Positions 34,088 through 43,391 of a stretch of DNA of 64,000 nucleotides are shown here, one piece after another. The notes below the pieces were generated by a model that worked only from the letters and a program-made list of their open reading frames with translations, did not search any database and had not been told where the DNA came from. Position numbers and translations under genes: made by a program. This stretch comes from JAVJUV01 sp047314965. GTDB taxonomy: Bacteria > Pseudomonadota > Alphaproteobacteria > Rhodobacterales > Rhodobacteraceae. Position 1 is the stretch's first letter. Every line of letters starts with the position of its first letter. The stretch is taken from the NCBI RefSeq assembly GCF_047314965.1, contig NZ_JBLBVK010000051.1, positions 1 through 64,000 on the forward strand, in the 5' to 3' direction.

Positions 34088-35290
34088 ATGACCCGTCCCG
34101 ATTTCTACCGTTTCCGGCAGGGCGACCGCGTTCTGCCGTTCGACGCATCCGAGTACGAGGCTCGGCTTGCCGGTCTCCGCCAGATCATGGCCGAAGCCGG
34201 TGTCGATGCCTGCGTCTTCACCTCGATGCACAACATCGCTTACTACTCCGGCTTTCTCTACTGTTCGTTCGGCCGCCCTTACGGTCTCGTCGTAACCGCC
34301 AGCGAAAGCGTCACGATCAGCGCGGGCATCGACGCCGCACAGCCTTGGCGGCGCTGCCATGGCGACAACATCACCTATACCGACTGGCAGCGGAACAACT
34401 ACTGGCGCGCGATCCTGTCTGTCACCGGCAAAGGCAAGATCATCGGGTTCGAGGGAGACCACATGACCCTCGCCCAGCGCGACCTCATGGAGAGCTTCCT
34501 GGCACCGGCCGGAGTACGCGACATCGCCCCGATGACCATGCGGCAGCGGATGCACAAATCCCCGGCCGAGGTTGCTCTGATCCGGCACGGAGCGGAAGTC
34601 GCCGATGTCGGCGGTTATGCCATCCGCGAGGCGATCCGTGCGGGCGCGCGCGAGATCGACATCGCGATGGCAGGCCGCGACGCGATGGAACTGGAAATCG
34701 CCAAGCGCTTTCCCGATGCCGAATACCGCGACACATGGGTCTGGTTCCAGTCGGGCATCAACACCGACGGTGCGCATAACCCGGTGACGGCGCGCGTCCT
34801 AGAACGCGGCGATATCCTCAGCCTGAACACTTTCCCGATGATCTCGGGTTATTACACGGCGCTGGAGCGCACTCTCTTCGTGGAAGAGGTCGATGCGGCC
34901 TCGCTGGCGATCTGGGAGGCCAACGTCGCGGCGCATGAGCTGGGCATCTCGCTACTCAAGCCGGGCGCCAGCTGCGCGGACGTGACGGCGAAAATCAACG
35001 AGTTCTTCGCCGAGCGCGACCTGCTGCAGTACCGGACCTTCGGCTATGGCCACTCGTTCGGCGTCCTGTCGCACTACTATGGCCGCGAAGCCGGGCTGGA
35101 GCTGCGAGAGGACATCGATACGGTCCTCGAGCCAGGCATGGTGATCTCGATGGAGCCGATGCTGACGATCCCCGAAGGCCAGCCCGGCGCGGGTGGCTAC
35201 CGCGAGCATGACATCCTAGTCATCACCGAGGACGGCAACGAGGACATCACCGGCTATCCCTACGGGCCGGACTTCAACGTGGTCGGCTGA
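34088..35290 (+). CDS. Creatinase (creatine amidinohydrolase)
   Basis: A 400-residue M24-fold enzyme that hydrolyses creatine to sarcosine and urea. It follows the Pseudomonas creatinase pattern along its whole length: SMHNIAYYSGFLYCSFGRPY, TDWQRNNYW, FQSGINTDGAHNPVT (containing the catalytic His), NTFPMISGYYTALERTLF, RTFGYGHSFG and LSHYYGREAGLELREDIDTV. The metal ligands of true methionine aminopeptidases are not kept, as expected for creatinase. GGAG precedes ATG 34088. No sarcosine oxidase or urease gene is in the window. Confidence 0.92.
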   Translation: MTRPDFYRFRQGDRVLPFDASEYEARLAGLRQIMAEAGVDACVFTSMHNIAYYSGFLYCSFGRPYGLVVTASESVTISAGIDAAQPWRRCHGDNITYTDWQRNNYWRAILSVTGKGKIIGFEGDHMTLAQRDLMESFLAPAGVRDIAPMTMRQRMHKSPAEVALIRHGAEVADVGGYAIREAIRAGAREIDIAMAGRDAMELEIAKRFPDAEYRDTWVWFQSGINTDGAHNPVTARVLERGDILSLNTFPMISGYYTALERTLFVEEVDAASLAIWEANVAAHELGISLLKPGASCADVTAKINEFFAERDLLQYRTFGYGHSFGVLSHYYGREAGLELREDIDTVLEPGMVISMEPMLTIPEGQPGAGGYREHDILVITEDGNEDITGYPYGPDFNVVG

Positions 35291-35296
35291 TGACGT

Positions 35297-35320
35297 GGGG
35301 CGCGGTCCAAGCCGCGCCCC
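35297..35320. terminator. Bidirectional terminator between creatinase and aminotransferase
   Basis: A perfect 9-bp stem GGGGCGCGG/CCGCGCCCC with loop TCCAAG lies in the 36-base gap between two convergent genes. No T-run. Confidence 0.55.
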
Positions 35321-35326
35321 CTGCCC

Positions 35327-36697
35327 TCAGGCGAATACCTCGTTCACGGCCTCGCGCAGAGTGACCGCGATCGTATCGGCCTCATCCCGGCTGAGGCACA
35401 ACGGCGGCGCCATGCCGATGATGTCGCCCTGCGGCATGGCGCGAACGATCATGCCTCTGCGGCGTGCAGCGGCTGCGATGGCACCCGCAACCTTTCCCAC
35501 CGGATCGAAGAACCTGCGTGCGCCCGGGTCTTCTGCGAATTCGACTGCAGCCAGCATTCCCTCGCCGCGTATCTCGGCGACCTTGGGGTGATCAGCCAGC
35601 GTTTCGCGCAAGCGCGCCAGCAGATAGGCACCCGTGGAGCCTGCGTTTTGGACCAGACCCAGAGTGTCGATCAGTTCGAGATTGGCCACACCAGCCGCCG
35701 CCCCGATCGGGTGCGCGGAATAGGTCCAGCCGTGCCCGATGGGTCCAAGCTCGTCCGTGCCCTGCTCCAGCACCTTCCAGACCCTCTCGGACAGGATCGA
35801 GCCCGACAGGGGCGCATAGGCGGAGGTCAGGCCCTTGGCGATAGTGATGATGTCGGGGCGAAGGCCGTAGTGGGTCGAGCCGAACATGGAGCCCAGACGC
35901 CCGAAGCCGGTCACCACCTCGTCCGCGATCAGCAGGATGTCGTGGCGCTGAAGCACCTCCTGTATCGCCTCCCAATAGCCGTCGGGCGGCGGGACGATGC
36001 CGCCGGTGCCCAGAACCGGCTCGGCGATGAAGGCGGCGATCGTGTCAGGGCCTTCCGACTGGATCAAGTTCTCCAGTTCCGCCGCGCACCATGCCGAGAA
36101 CTCGCGCTCCGTCATGTCCGCATCCGGACGCCGCAGATAATACGGAGCTTCGGTGTGCAGGATCGGTACAAGCGGCAGGTCGAAGGCCTTGTGAAACAAG
36201 CAGAGCCCGGTCAGCGATCCCGACATCAGGCCCGAGCCGTGATACCCGCGCCAGCGCGAAATGATTTTCTTCTTCGCGGGCTGGCCGAGAATGTTGTTCA
36301 TGTACCAGACCAGCTTGATGTTGGTCTCGTTCGCGTCCGAACCGCCCAGTCCGAAATAGACCTTCGACATCCCCTCGGGCGCACGGTCCAGCACCATCTT
36401 GGCCAGAGTGATCGACGCCTCGGTGCCGTGGCCGACATAGGCATGATAATAGGCCAATTCGTGCGCCTGCCGAGCGATGGCGTCCGAGATCTCGGTTCGG
36501 CCATAGCCGACATTGACGCAGTAAAGCCCGGCAAAGGCATCCAGCAGTTTGGCACCGTTGCGGTCCTCGATGAAGACACCCGAACCTGTGCGGATGATCT
36601 GCGTCGGGGTCTCGCCCCGAGCGTGCTGGGCAAGATGGGTGGAAGGGTGAAAGAAGTTGTCGCGGTCCCACTGGTCCAGTTGGTCGTTCTTCAGCAT
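35327..36697 (-). CDS. Class III aminotransferase (DoeD/SpuC-like)
   Basis: PLP-dependent omega-aminotransferase of 456 residues. Seen: DAFAGLYCVNVGYGR, RWRGYHGSGLMSGSLTG, LIADEVVTGFGRLG (PLP Asp), the Schiff-base Lys in TIAKGLTSAYAPL and GWTYSAHPIGAA. It resembles putrescine/pyruvate and taurine/pyruvate aminotransferases and also DoeD, the diaminobutyrate transaminase of ectoine breakdown. The eutBC genes upstream on the same strand favour the last role. ATG 36697 has AGGTGAG before it. Confidence 0.85.
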   Translation of the reverse strand: MLKNDQLDQWDRDNFFHPSTHLAQHARGETPTQIIRTGSGVFIEDRNGAKLLDAFAGLYCVNVGYGRTEISDAIARQAHELAYYHAYVGHGTEASITLAKMVLDRAPEGMSKVYFGLGGSDANETNIKLVWYMNNILGQPAKKKIISRWRGYHGSGLMSGSLTGLCLFHKAFDLPLVPILHTEAPYYLRRPDADMTEREFSAWCAAELENLIQSEGPDTIAAFIAEPVLGTGGIVPPPDGYWEAIQEVLQRHDILLIADEVVTGFGRLGSMFGSTHYGLRPDIITIAKGLTSAYAPLSGSILSERVWKVLEQGTDELGPIGHGWTYSAHPIGAAAGVANLELIDTLGLVQNAGSTGAYLLARLRETLADHPKVAEIRGEGMLAAVEFAEDPGARRFFDPVGKVAGAIAAAARRRGMIVRAMPQGDIIGMAPPLCLSRDEADTIAVTLREAVNEVFA

Positions 36698-36896
36698 TGG
36701 TCTCACCTTTTTCAACGGCATCGCGCCGCGTGGTTTCGTCTTGATGGGAACCGTCTGCACGCAATCCTTTCGCTGCCGCCAAAGGCGGGAGGATGGTCAG
36801 GCGCCAGAGGCTCCGGACACCCAGGCAGCAGCGCGCGATGCCTTTATTGCGTGGGATAGCGGTTCAATACCGGATTCTCGGCCGCGAGAAAACCGC

Positions 36897-37883
36897 CTAG
36901 GCCCGTACGATCGTGCCGGCGCCATCCAGTACGTCGCGGGCATGGTTGGCGATGGCGGTATCCTGCGCGCCGGTACCGGTCAGGTCGCAGACCGTGATCT
37001 GGGCTGCACTGGTGCGCCCGGGACTGGAACCTGTGACGATCCGACCCAGCTCGATCACGTCCGTTTCGGCAAGTGCGCCTCCGGCCAAGGCGGTGCGCAA
37101 CTCACCAAGGGACGCGCATTGGCTGATCCGGTCGACCGCGCAAAGGTCGGCGCGTGCCAAGACCGCTGGCTCCAGTTCGTTCTTTTCCGGCGCGTCCGAT
37201 CCCATCGCCGTGATGTGCAGGCCCGGATGCAGCCACTCGGCCCGAAGAATGGGCGCACGCGACGGCGTGGTCGTAACGACGACCTGTGAAGACCGAACAA
37301 CCAAAGCCGGATCGGTTTCGGCGGTGACTTCGACACCGAGTGCTTGGGCAAGATCCGCGGCGCAGGCCTGCGCCCTGTCATGCGACCGCCCCCAGACCAT
37401 TGCCCTCCGGAACGGGCGGACAGCGTGCAGCGCCTGCAGTTGCAGGCGCGACTGCAGTCCGGTGCCCAAAACGCCCGCGCACTCGACCTGTGCCGGCGCC
37501 AAATGACGCGCCGCAACCGCGCCCGCAGCAGCTGTTCGGATGTCGGTCAGGTAACCATTGTCCAGAAGAAGGGCTTCGACCAGCCCCGTCCGGGTCGAGA
37601 AAAGCGTCATCAACCCGTTCAGACTGGAAAGGCCCAGCGCCGCATTTCCGTAAAAGCCCGTGCTGACCTTGATCGCAAAAGAGGGAAAGCCCGGCAGGTA
37701 AGCGGTCTTCACATCGACCTCATCATGGGTGCCTGGCAGTTCCATCGACATGATCGGCGGCATCACGACACCTTCTCCGCCCAAGGCCGCGAAAGCGCGC
37801 TCGGTGACGTCGATGGCGGTCAGGTCCAGCGGCACCGCGGCGCGCAACTCCTTTTCGGTGAGAACGGTGATGTCATGCGCCAT
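36897..37883 (-). CDS. eutC: Ornithine cyclodeaminase-family protein EutC
   Basis: A 328-residue member of the ornithine cyclodeaminase/mu-crystallin family. It matches the ectoine-utilisation EutC pattern: EVDVKTAYLPGFPSFAIKVS, GLVEALLLDNGYLTDIRTAA, GVLGTGLQSRLQ (NAD-binding), HITAMGSDAPEKNEL and DLTGTGAQDTAIA. EutC works with EutA and EutB in handling the hydroxylated intermediate of hydroxyectoine. It overlaps eutB by 11 bases, so both are made together. Confidence 0.85.
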   Translation of the reverse strand: MAHDITVLTEKELRAAVPLDLTAIDVTERAFAALGGEGVVMPPIMSMELPGTHDEVDVKTAYLPGFPSFAIKVSTGFYGNAALGLSSLNGLMTLFSTRTGLVEALLLDNGYLTDIRTAAAGAVAARHLAPAQVECAGVLGTGLQSRLQLQALHAVRPFRRAMVWGRSHDRAQACAADLAQALGVEVTAETDPALVVRSSQVVVTTTPSRAPILRAEWLHPGLHITAMGSDAPEKNELEPAVLARADLCAVDRISQCASLGELRTALAGGALAETDVIELGRIVTGSSPGRTSAAQITVCDLTGTGAQDTAIANHARDVLDGAGTIVRA

Positions 37884-38877
37884 AACTTTCCCCTTTCACG
37901 GTGACGTCGCCCAAGATGATGTCCTGCCCGGTCATGATTGCCGCATGCTGGGTCATGTCGAGGTTGCGCCCGGTTATTATCGTGGCCGTCGTACCTTCCG
38001 CCTTGAACTTTCCTGTCAGCATGGCGGCGATGCCTACCGACGAGGCGCCCTCGCAGACGATCCGGTCCTCGTAATAGAGCGCTTGCATCGCGCGATAGAT
38101 ATCGGCCTCGGTCACAAGGATCGTCTCGTCCAGATGATCGCGGCAGAGAGGAAACGAGAGCCTGTTGGCAAGACCGATGCCACCGCCGAGGCTGTCGGCA
38201 AGACTTGGCACCTCTTCCACCTCGACCGGGTATCCGGCACGAAGCGAAGCGTGCATGGCCGCGCCCCGATCCATCGTTATCCCGACAACACGGATCGCCG
38301 GGTTCAGGGCCTTGGCAGCGAATGCGACGCCACCCGCCAATCCACCTCCCGACAAAGGAACGAGGATAGCGGTCAGGTCAGGTCGACTTTCAACCAGCTC
38401 GAGGCCGATTGTGCCCTGCCCGGCCACGACAAGCGGATCGTCAAACGGCGAGATGTCGACGAGACCCTCTTCTCGCGCAAGGCGTTCGGCCTCGGCCTGT
38501 GCCTCGTCCTGGCTGTCGCCGATGATGCGAACCTCGGCACCAAGGGCGCGGACACCCGCGACCTTGGCCTCGGGGGCAAGGCGCGACATGCAGATCACGG
38601 CCTGCATCCGGCGCGCCCGTGCCGCGTAGGCCACACCACGCCCATGGTTGCCGGTGGAGCAACATGTAACGCCAACCGTGTCCGCGGGCAGGGCAGCAAT
38701 CGCCGAGAGTGCACCGCGCAGCTTGAAGGCGCCAATGGGCTGAGCGATCTCGAGTTTCAGCAGGACCTCGTGGCCGAACCTCGCGGAAAGCGCAGAAGGT
38801 ACGAGCGGGGTTGCGTCAGCGACTCCGGCGATCCGCCCCGCGGCCTCACGGATATGGGAGAGGGTGAAATCGGTCAT
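37873..38877 (-). CDS. eutB: Threonine dehydratase-like EutB
   Basis: A 334-residue fold-type II PLP enzyme. The PLP Lys is in GAFKLRGA, with STGNHGRGVAYAARA, the phosphate-binding LSGGGLAGG and the family stretches DSQDEAQAEAERLAREEG and PSLADSLGGGIGLANR typical of hydroxyectoine-utilisation EutB. It probably dehydrates the 3-hydroxylated diaminobutyrate intermediate. ATG 38877 begins the homologous region. Divergent from the M20 deacylase gene, with a 136-base gap. Confidence 0.85.
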   Translation of the reverse strand: MTDFTLSHIREAAGRIAGVADATPLVPSALSARFGHEVLLKLEIAQPIGAFKLRGALSAIAALPADTVGVTCCSTGNHGRGVAYAARARRMQAVICMSRLAPEAKVAGVRALGAEVRIIGDSQDEAQAEAERLAREEGLVDISPFDDPLVVAGQGTIGLELVESRPDLTAILVPLSGGGLAGGVAFAAKALNPAIRVVGITMDRGAAMHASLRAGYPVEVEEVPSLADSLGGGIGLANRLSFPLCRDHLDETILVTEADIYRAMQALYYEDRIVCEGASSVGIAAMLTGKFKAEGTTATIITGRNLDMTQHAAIMTGQDIILGDVTVKGESYGA

Positions 38878-39013
38878 GCCTGCGCAACTGCCCCATGGCA
38901 GACAGCGCAATAACCGCACCGCTTATCGTATCGTGCCATGCCCTGTGATGGGCTCTATGGCTTCGGTTCGTCAAGCCAATGCGTCGGTTTCGGATTTTTC
39001 AGCCAGGGCAGGC

Positions 39014-40231
39014 ATGATAGATGCGCAGGGAGAAGGACAGTTCCTTCGGGAGGGAAAGTTGGACTTGAACGGTGCAGATCGCCTTGAGCGGGCGAAGTCG
39101 CGTCTGGCGGAACTCATTGCCTTTCCGACGGTGTCGTCCGACAGCAATCTGGAACTGATTGTCTGGGCGACCTCGCTCTTGACCGAGCTTGGCGCGCGGG
39201 TCGACATACACGCCGATGACACCGGACAGAAGGCGAACCTGTTTGCCACGTTCGGTCCGGACGGCGATGGCGGGATCGTACTCTCAGGGCACACGGACGT
39301 CGTGCCCGCCGATCCGTCGGAATGGATCAGCGATCCTTTCGAACTGTCCGAGCGCGACGGGCGGCTTTACGGCCGCGGCAGTTGCGACATGAAGGGGTTC
39401 ATTGCCTGCGTTCTGGCGCTTGCGCCCGAGATCGCGGACTGGAACGTGACGCGTCCGGTGCATATCGCTTTGACCCATGACGAGGAGACCGGCTGTCTGG
39501 GCGCGCAATCCCTTGTCGAGATCCTGAGGTCCGGGCCGGTCAAGCCTGCAATCGCGATCATCGGAGAGCCCACGTCGATGCAGATCGTCAACGGCCACAA
39601 GGGCTGTTTCGAATACACGACCGAACTGCGTGGCGCCGAAGGCCACGGTTCGGCCCCCGACCTTGGAGTGAACGCGGCCATTTTCGCGACCCGCTATGTC
39701 GGACGGCTGATGGAACTGGCGGCGGAATTGCGCGAAAGGGCGCCCGCCGGCAGCCCCTTCACGCCACCATGGACCACGGTGAATGTCGGCCGCATCCAGG
39801 CCGGGAATGCCCGGAACGTCATTGCCGGTCATGCCGAGGTGGAATGGGAAATGCGGCCTGTCGCGCCCGGCGACGCGGACTACGTGAAGCAGGCGGTCGA
39901 TCGCTTCGCGGCCGAAGCGCTGGAACCGGAGATGCGGGCCGTCAGCCCGGACGCATGCATCGCGCGGCACACGATCGCCGAGATCGCCGGGCTGGAGCCG
40001 CGCGAGGGTTGCCGGGCAGTCGATCTTGCAACCGCGCTGACAGGGGGCAATGCAACAGGCATCGTCGCTTTCGGCACCGAGGCCGGGCTGTTCCAGGAAT
40101 TGGGTCTCGACTGCGTCGTGTGCGGGCCGGGCTCGATCGAACAGGCGCACAAGCCGGACGAATTCATCGAGATATCGCAGATGGAGGCCTGTCTTTCGAT
40201 GCTCGCGCGCCTCAGGGAATTCGTGACGTGA
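39014..40231 (+). CDS. M20-family deacylase (ArgE/acetylornithine deacetylase-like)
   Basis: A di-zinc amidohydrolase of about 405 residues. Metal-site motifs: SGHTDVVP, GRGSCDMKG, THDEETGCLG (Glu pair), IGEPTSMQIVNGHKG, and a final His in EQAHKPDEF. Family members remove N-acyl groups from amino acids such as N-acetylornithine. In this context a substrate like N-acetyl-diaminobutyrate is attractive because DoeA is nearby and no EutE/DoeB-type deacetylase is seen. Start uncertain: ATG 39014, or TTG 39059, which has the better ribosome site (GGGAGGG). Confidence 0.87.
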   Translation: MIDAQGEGQFLREGKLDLNGADRLERAKSRLAELIAFPTVSSDSNLELIVWATSLLTELGARVDIHADDTGQKANLFATFGPDGDGGIVLSGHTDVVPADPSEWISDPFELSERDGRLYGRGSCDMKGFIACVLALAPEIADWNVTRPVHIALTHDEETGCLGAQSLVEILRSGPVKPAIAIIGEPTSMQIVNGHKGCFEYTTELRGAEGHGSAPDLGVNAAIFATRYVGRLMELAAELRERAPAGSPFTPPWTTVNVGRIQAGNARNVIAGHAEVEWEMRPVAPGDADYVKQAVDRFAAEALEPEMRAVSPDACIARHTIAEIAGLEPREGCRAVDLATALTGGNATGIVAFGTEAGLFQELGLDCVVCGPGSIEQAHKPDEFIEISQMEACLSMLARLREFVT

Positions 40232-40245
40232 ACGAGGAGGGCAGA

Positions 40246-41091
40246 ATGGCCACCACCCCGAAGGATGCCGAAGCACGGCGCGCCGTGCCTCCCGTCATCT
40301 GCTACCCCCCGGATACCCTGCCGCACGTGGACTTGGCCGCGCTTCGCGCGCTCCGCAAAGACGCCACCGCCGCCGGGTCGCTTCGCGTGGCGCCGCGGGA
40401 TGGGGGATGCATATACGTACCTGCCGGAGCGTTCTTCCGGATTGTCTCGATCGAGGGGGCGCAGGTTGGAGACCTGAACCTCTGGAACGCAGGCAACCTT
40501 GGCGAGCGGTTCTATTCGGGCAAGACACGCGCGCTTCACGGCTCGCACCTGGATCAGGGTGACCGGCTTTGGTCCAGTTTTCCCTACCTGCGCCCGATGG
40601 CCACAATCACCGAAGATACGCTGGGTTGGTATGGGTTCGACGAATTCGGCGGCGGTGTGCATGACGTGATCGGAACCCGCTGCGACCCATATACAGGGCG
40701 GCTTCTGTCCGGGCATGACTACCACTATTGCTGCCATTCGAACCTGACACGCGCGCTCGCCGCCCACACGGGCCTGCCGCTGGCCGAGGCGGAAGGCCAT
40801 GTTCACGACGTGATGAACGTGTTCATGTGCACGGGTTTCACCCGCGACACCGGCCAGTACTTCATGAAAGCCAGCCCCGTCAGGCCCGGCGACTTCATCG
40901 AGTTCTTCGCCGAGATCGACCTGATCGTGGGCCTGTCGGCCTGTCCCGGCGGCGATTGCTCGTCCGAACACTCGTCGGACACCGCGAATTGCCATCCGCT
41001 CCTGATCGAAATCTGGGACCCGGGCGATGCCGCCCGGGCAGCGCATGTGCCGCCTGAACCGTCAGGATATGACCGGACGCACGGGACCTAG
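40246..41091 (+). CDS. DUF1989 (urea carboxylase-associated) family protein
   Basis: A 281-residue protein with the family pattern RFYSGKTRALHGSHLDQGD, SGHDYHYCCHSNL, HDVMNVFMCTGFT and SACPGGDC; the Cys/His residues probably bind zinc. Related DUF1989 proteins act as carboxyguanidine deiminase subunits beside urea/guanidine carboxylases, but no carboxylase is here, so the reaction may differ. A strong ribosome site (GAGGAGG) precedes ATG 40246. It follows the M20 gene by 14 bases and overlaps the end of doeA tail to tail by 4 bases. Confidence 0.83.
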   Translation: MATTPKDAEARRAVPPVICYPPDTLPHVDLAALRALRKDATAAGSLRVAPRDGGCIYVPAGAFFRIVSIEGAQVGDLNLWNAGNLGERFYSGKTRALHGSHLDQGDRLWSSFPYLRPMATITEDTLGWYGFDEFGGGVHDVIGTRCDPYTGRLLSGHDYHYCCHSNLTRALAAHTGLPLAEAEGHVHDVMNVFMCTGFTRDTGQYFMKASPVRPGDFIEFFAEIDLIVGLSACPGGDCSSEHSSDTANCHPLLIEIWDPGDAARAAHVPPEPSGYDRTHGT

Positions 41092-42272
41092 GGCTTGACG
41101 AACATCTTGCGCGGTCGGTCGCAGAAACACTCCGCCGGACCGTTCTCGGTGATCAGGATGGACTCGGTAATCTCCATTCCCCAGTCGTCCATCCAGAGAC
41201 CGGGCATGAAATGGAAGGTCATGCCGGGCTCCAGGACCGTGTCGTCCTCGACGCGCAGACTGATCGTGCGCTCCCCCCAATCCGGCGGATAGGACAGGCC
41301 GATCGGATAACCGCAGCGGGCCCCCCGCTCGATCCCCGCTTTTTCAAGCGGACGCGCCAGAGCCGCCGCTATGTCGCTTGCCCTGTTGCCGGCACGGGCA
41401 GCATCCAGCCCGGCCTCCAGCCCCTCGACCAGCGCCGCTTCCGCAGTCTTGAGGAACGCGGGCGGATCACCAAGAAAGACCGAACGGCAGAATGGGGTGT
41501 GGTATCGGCGATAGCAGCCAGCGAGTTCGAAGAAAGTGCATTCACCCTTGCGAAAGGGTCGTCCATCCCAAGTCAGGTGTGGCGCGGCAGCGTCTGTTCC
41601 CGAAGGCAGCAAGGGCACGATCGCGGCATAGTCACCCCAGTCGTCGCCAACTCCGCGCACGGCGTCGCGCAAAATCTCGGCCACCAGGTCGTTCTTGCGC
41701 AGGCCCGGCTCGATCCGCTCGATTACGCCGTCCATGACCTTTTCGACGATGCGCGCCGCCTTGCGCATAAGCGTGATTTCCTCGCCCGACTTGACCGCGC
41801 GTTGCCAGTTCACCAGTGCCGTCGCATCGACGAAACGTGCGCCCGGAAGCTGGCTTACAAGAGTCTGATGAGCCTTGGCGGAGTAATAATAGTTGTCCAT
41901 CTCGACACCGATCCTCGACGTCTCGTGACCGAGTTCCCGGAGAATGCGTGAGAGATCCTCCATCGGGTGCGCCGCCGGATTCTGCACGAAGGTGTCGGCG
42001 TAGCCGTGGATGCGATCCTCGGCCATCCAGACCGTGCGCCTTGCGCCGTTGGCATCCTGGTTGCGCCCCCACCAGACCGGATCGCCGTCCTGCGGCAGGA
42101 TCACGCCCTGATGAACGTAGAAGGACCACCCGTCATAGCCCGTCAGCCACGCCATGTTCGACGGGTCTTCGACGAAGAGAACGTCGATCCCCGCTGCGTC
42201 CATCGCCTTGCGCGTCTTGGCGATACGACGGTCGTATTCGGCCCGTGTGAAGGCTGGGTCGTGATGCGGCAT
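41088..42272 (-). CDS. doeA: Ectoine hydrolase DoeA/EutD
   Basis: A 394-residue M24-fold enzyme that opens the ectoine ring to N-acetyl-diaminobutyrate. The match to DoeA runs end to end: PSNMAWLTGYDGWSFYVHQ, WWGRNQDANGARRTVW, VEMDNYYYSAKA, DATALVNWQRAVKS, ELAGCYRRYHTPFCRSV, GYPIGLSYPPDWGERT, MTFHFMPGLWMDDWGMEITE and PRKMFVKP. ATG 42272 has GGGAGA before it. It is the only minus-strand gene between two plus-strand units of the cluster. Confidence 0.9.
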   Translation of the reverse strand: MPHHDPAFTRAEYDRRIAKTRKAMDAAGIDVLFVEDPSNMAWLTGYDGWSFYVHQGVILPQDGDPVWWGRNQDANGARRTVWMAEDRIHGYADTFVQNPAAHPMEDLSRILRELGHETSRIGVEMDNYYYSAKAHQTLVSQLPGARFVDATALVNWQRAVKSGEEITLMRKAARIVEKVMDGVIERIEPGLRKNDLVAEILRDAVRGVGDDWGDYAAIVPLLPSGTDAAAPHLTWDGRPFRKGECTFFELAGCYRRYHTPFCRSVFLGDPPAFLKTAEAALVEGLEAGLDAARAGNRASDIAAALARPLEKAGIERGARCGYPIGLSYPPDWGERTISLRVEDDTVLEPGMTFHFMPGLWMDDWGMEITESILITENGPAECFCDRPRKMFVKP

Positions 42273-42347
42273 GATAGTTCTCCCTTTTGTTCGGAGAAGA
42301 TGAAACCGGCCTTTGCGGGTCAAGGCGAATTCGTGCAAGCTGTTCGC

Positions 42348-43391
42348 ATGGAGATACTCGACAACCCATTTCGCGCCGCGGGTCCGCTGGCGCCCGAAGC
42401 GCCCTATCCTTCGACTGACGAAGGTGCGGTCGAGCGTTTGCTGGCCCGCTGCCCCGCGGCGAAGGAAACCCCTTTGCACCAATCGGAGAACCTTGTTCCT
42501 GGCGCAAAGCTCTGGCTTAAGGACGAACGCGCACGCATGGGCCTTGGCTCGTTCAAGGCTCTGGGAGCCGCCTATGTGATCGCTTGCGACGCCGCCGCCA
42601 CGTCCGATGAGCCCGGACCATCCACATTGGCGGGCCGCACCTATATCACCGCCAGCGCCGGCAATCACGGAATGTCGGTTGCAGCGGGCGCAGGCATCTT
42701 CGGCGCGCGCTCCGTTGTGTATATCGCCGAGACCGTGCCCGAGGTGTTTGCACGCCGCCTGCAGGAAAAGGGAGCCGAAGTGCGCCGGAAAGGTCGCGAC
42801 TACGCTGCCTCGATGGCGGCCGCATCGAAGGCCGCCGAAGCTGGCGAAGGCATTCTCCTCTCCGACAGTTCCTGGGCCGGGTACACGGAAATTCCGCACC
42901 GCCTCATGGAAGGCTATCTTGCCATGGCCGCCGAAGCGGCACGACAGGTTCCCAAGGTGCCGACCCATGTCCTGCTTCAGGCCGGCGTCGGAGGTCTGGC
43001 GGGCGCCGTTGCGGCATATGTCCGCAAGGTCTGGGGCAATGCACCCCGGGTTATCGTCGTGGAACCCGAGGCCGCGCCGGCCCTTCAGGCCAGCATACGC
43101 GCCGGAAAGGCCGTGTTCGCCGACGGGCCGGACAGCATCATGGGCCGCCTCGATTGCAAGGAACCGTCGCTGATCGCGCTCAACGGGCTTGCCCGTGACG
43201 CCGACGCTTTCCTGACCTTGACCGACGCCGAGGTGGAACGCGTATTGCCGAGGCTGGCCGCTGCGGGGTTCGGGACCACCGCTTCGGGCGGCGCGGGTGC
43301 CGCCGCCGCATTGCTGGACGACGCACGGGCGCTTTGCGGCATCGGCCCCGGTTCGCGCATTCTCGCCTTTCTTTCCGAGCAGGCAGAATGA
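42348..43391 (+). CDS. Diaminopropionate ammonia-lyase-like PLP enzyme
   Basis: A fold-type II PLP enzyme of 347 residues. The PLP Lys is in GLGSFKALGAAY, with ASAGNHGMSVAAGA, LSDSSWAGYTEIPHRLMEGY and LQAGVGGLAGAVAAY as in diaminopropionate ammonia-lyase, which splits 2,3-diaminopropionate to pyruvate and two ammonia. It is about 50 residues shorter than the E. coli enzyme. Next to eut genes it could act on a diamino acid such as diaminobutyrate. Start uncertain: ATG 42348 by alignment, or ATG 42300 close behind GGAGAAG. The last codon overlaps the next gene (ATGA). Confidence 0.8.
   Translation: MEILDNPFRAAGPLAPEAPYPSTDEGAVERLLARCPAAKETPLHQSENLVPGAKLWLKDERARMGLGSFKALGAAYVIACDAAATSDEPGPSTLAGRTYITASAGNHGMSVAAGAGIFGARSVVYIAETVPEVFARRLQEKGAEVRRKGRDYAASMAAASKAAEAGEGILLSDSSWAGYTEIPHRLMEGYLAMAAEAARQVPKVPTHVLLQAGVGGLAGAVAAYVRKVWGNAPRVIVVEPEAAPALQASIRAGKAVFADGPDSIMGRLDCKEPSLIALNGLARDADAFLTLTDAEVERVLPRLAAAGFGTTASGGAGAAAALLDDARALCGIGPGSRILAFLSEQAE

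Noticed and set aside
34088..35290. Xaa-Pro or methionine aminopeptidase
   Set aside because: The M24 metal ligands are not kept, and the sequence follows creatinase from end to end.
40246..41091. Carboxyguanidine deiminase (CgdA or CgdB)
   Set aside because: No second subunit and no urea/guanidine carboxylase are present, and the neighbouring guanidine route is hydrolytic. Left as a DUF1989 protein.
41967..42347. Upstream extension of the ammonia-lyase-like frame
   Set aside because: It runs antisense through doeA codons; homology begins only near 42348.
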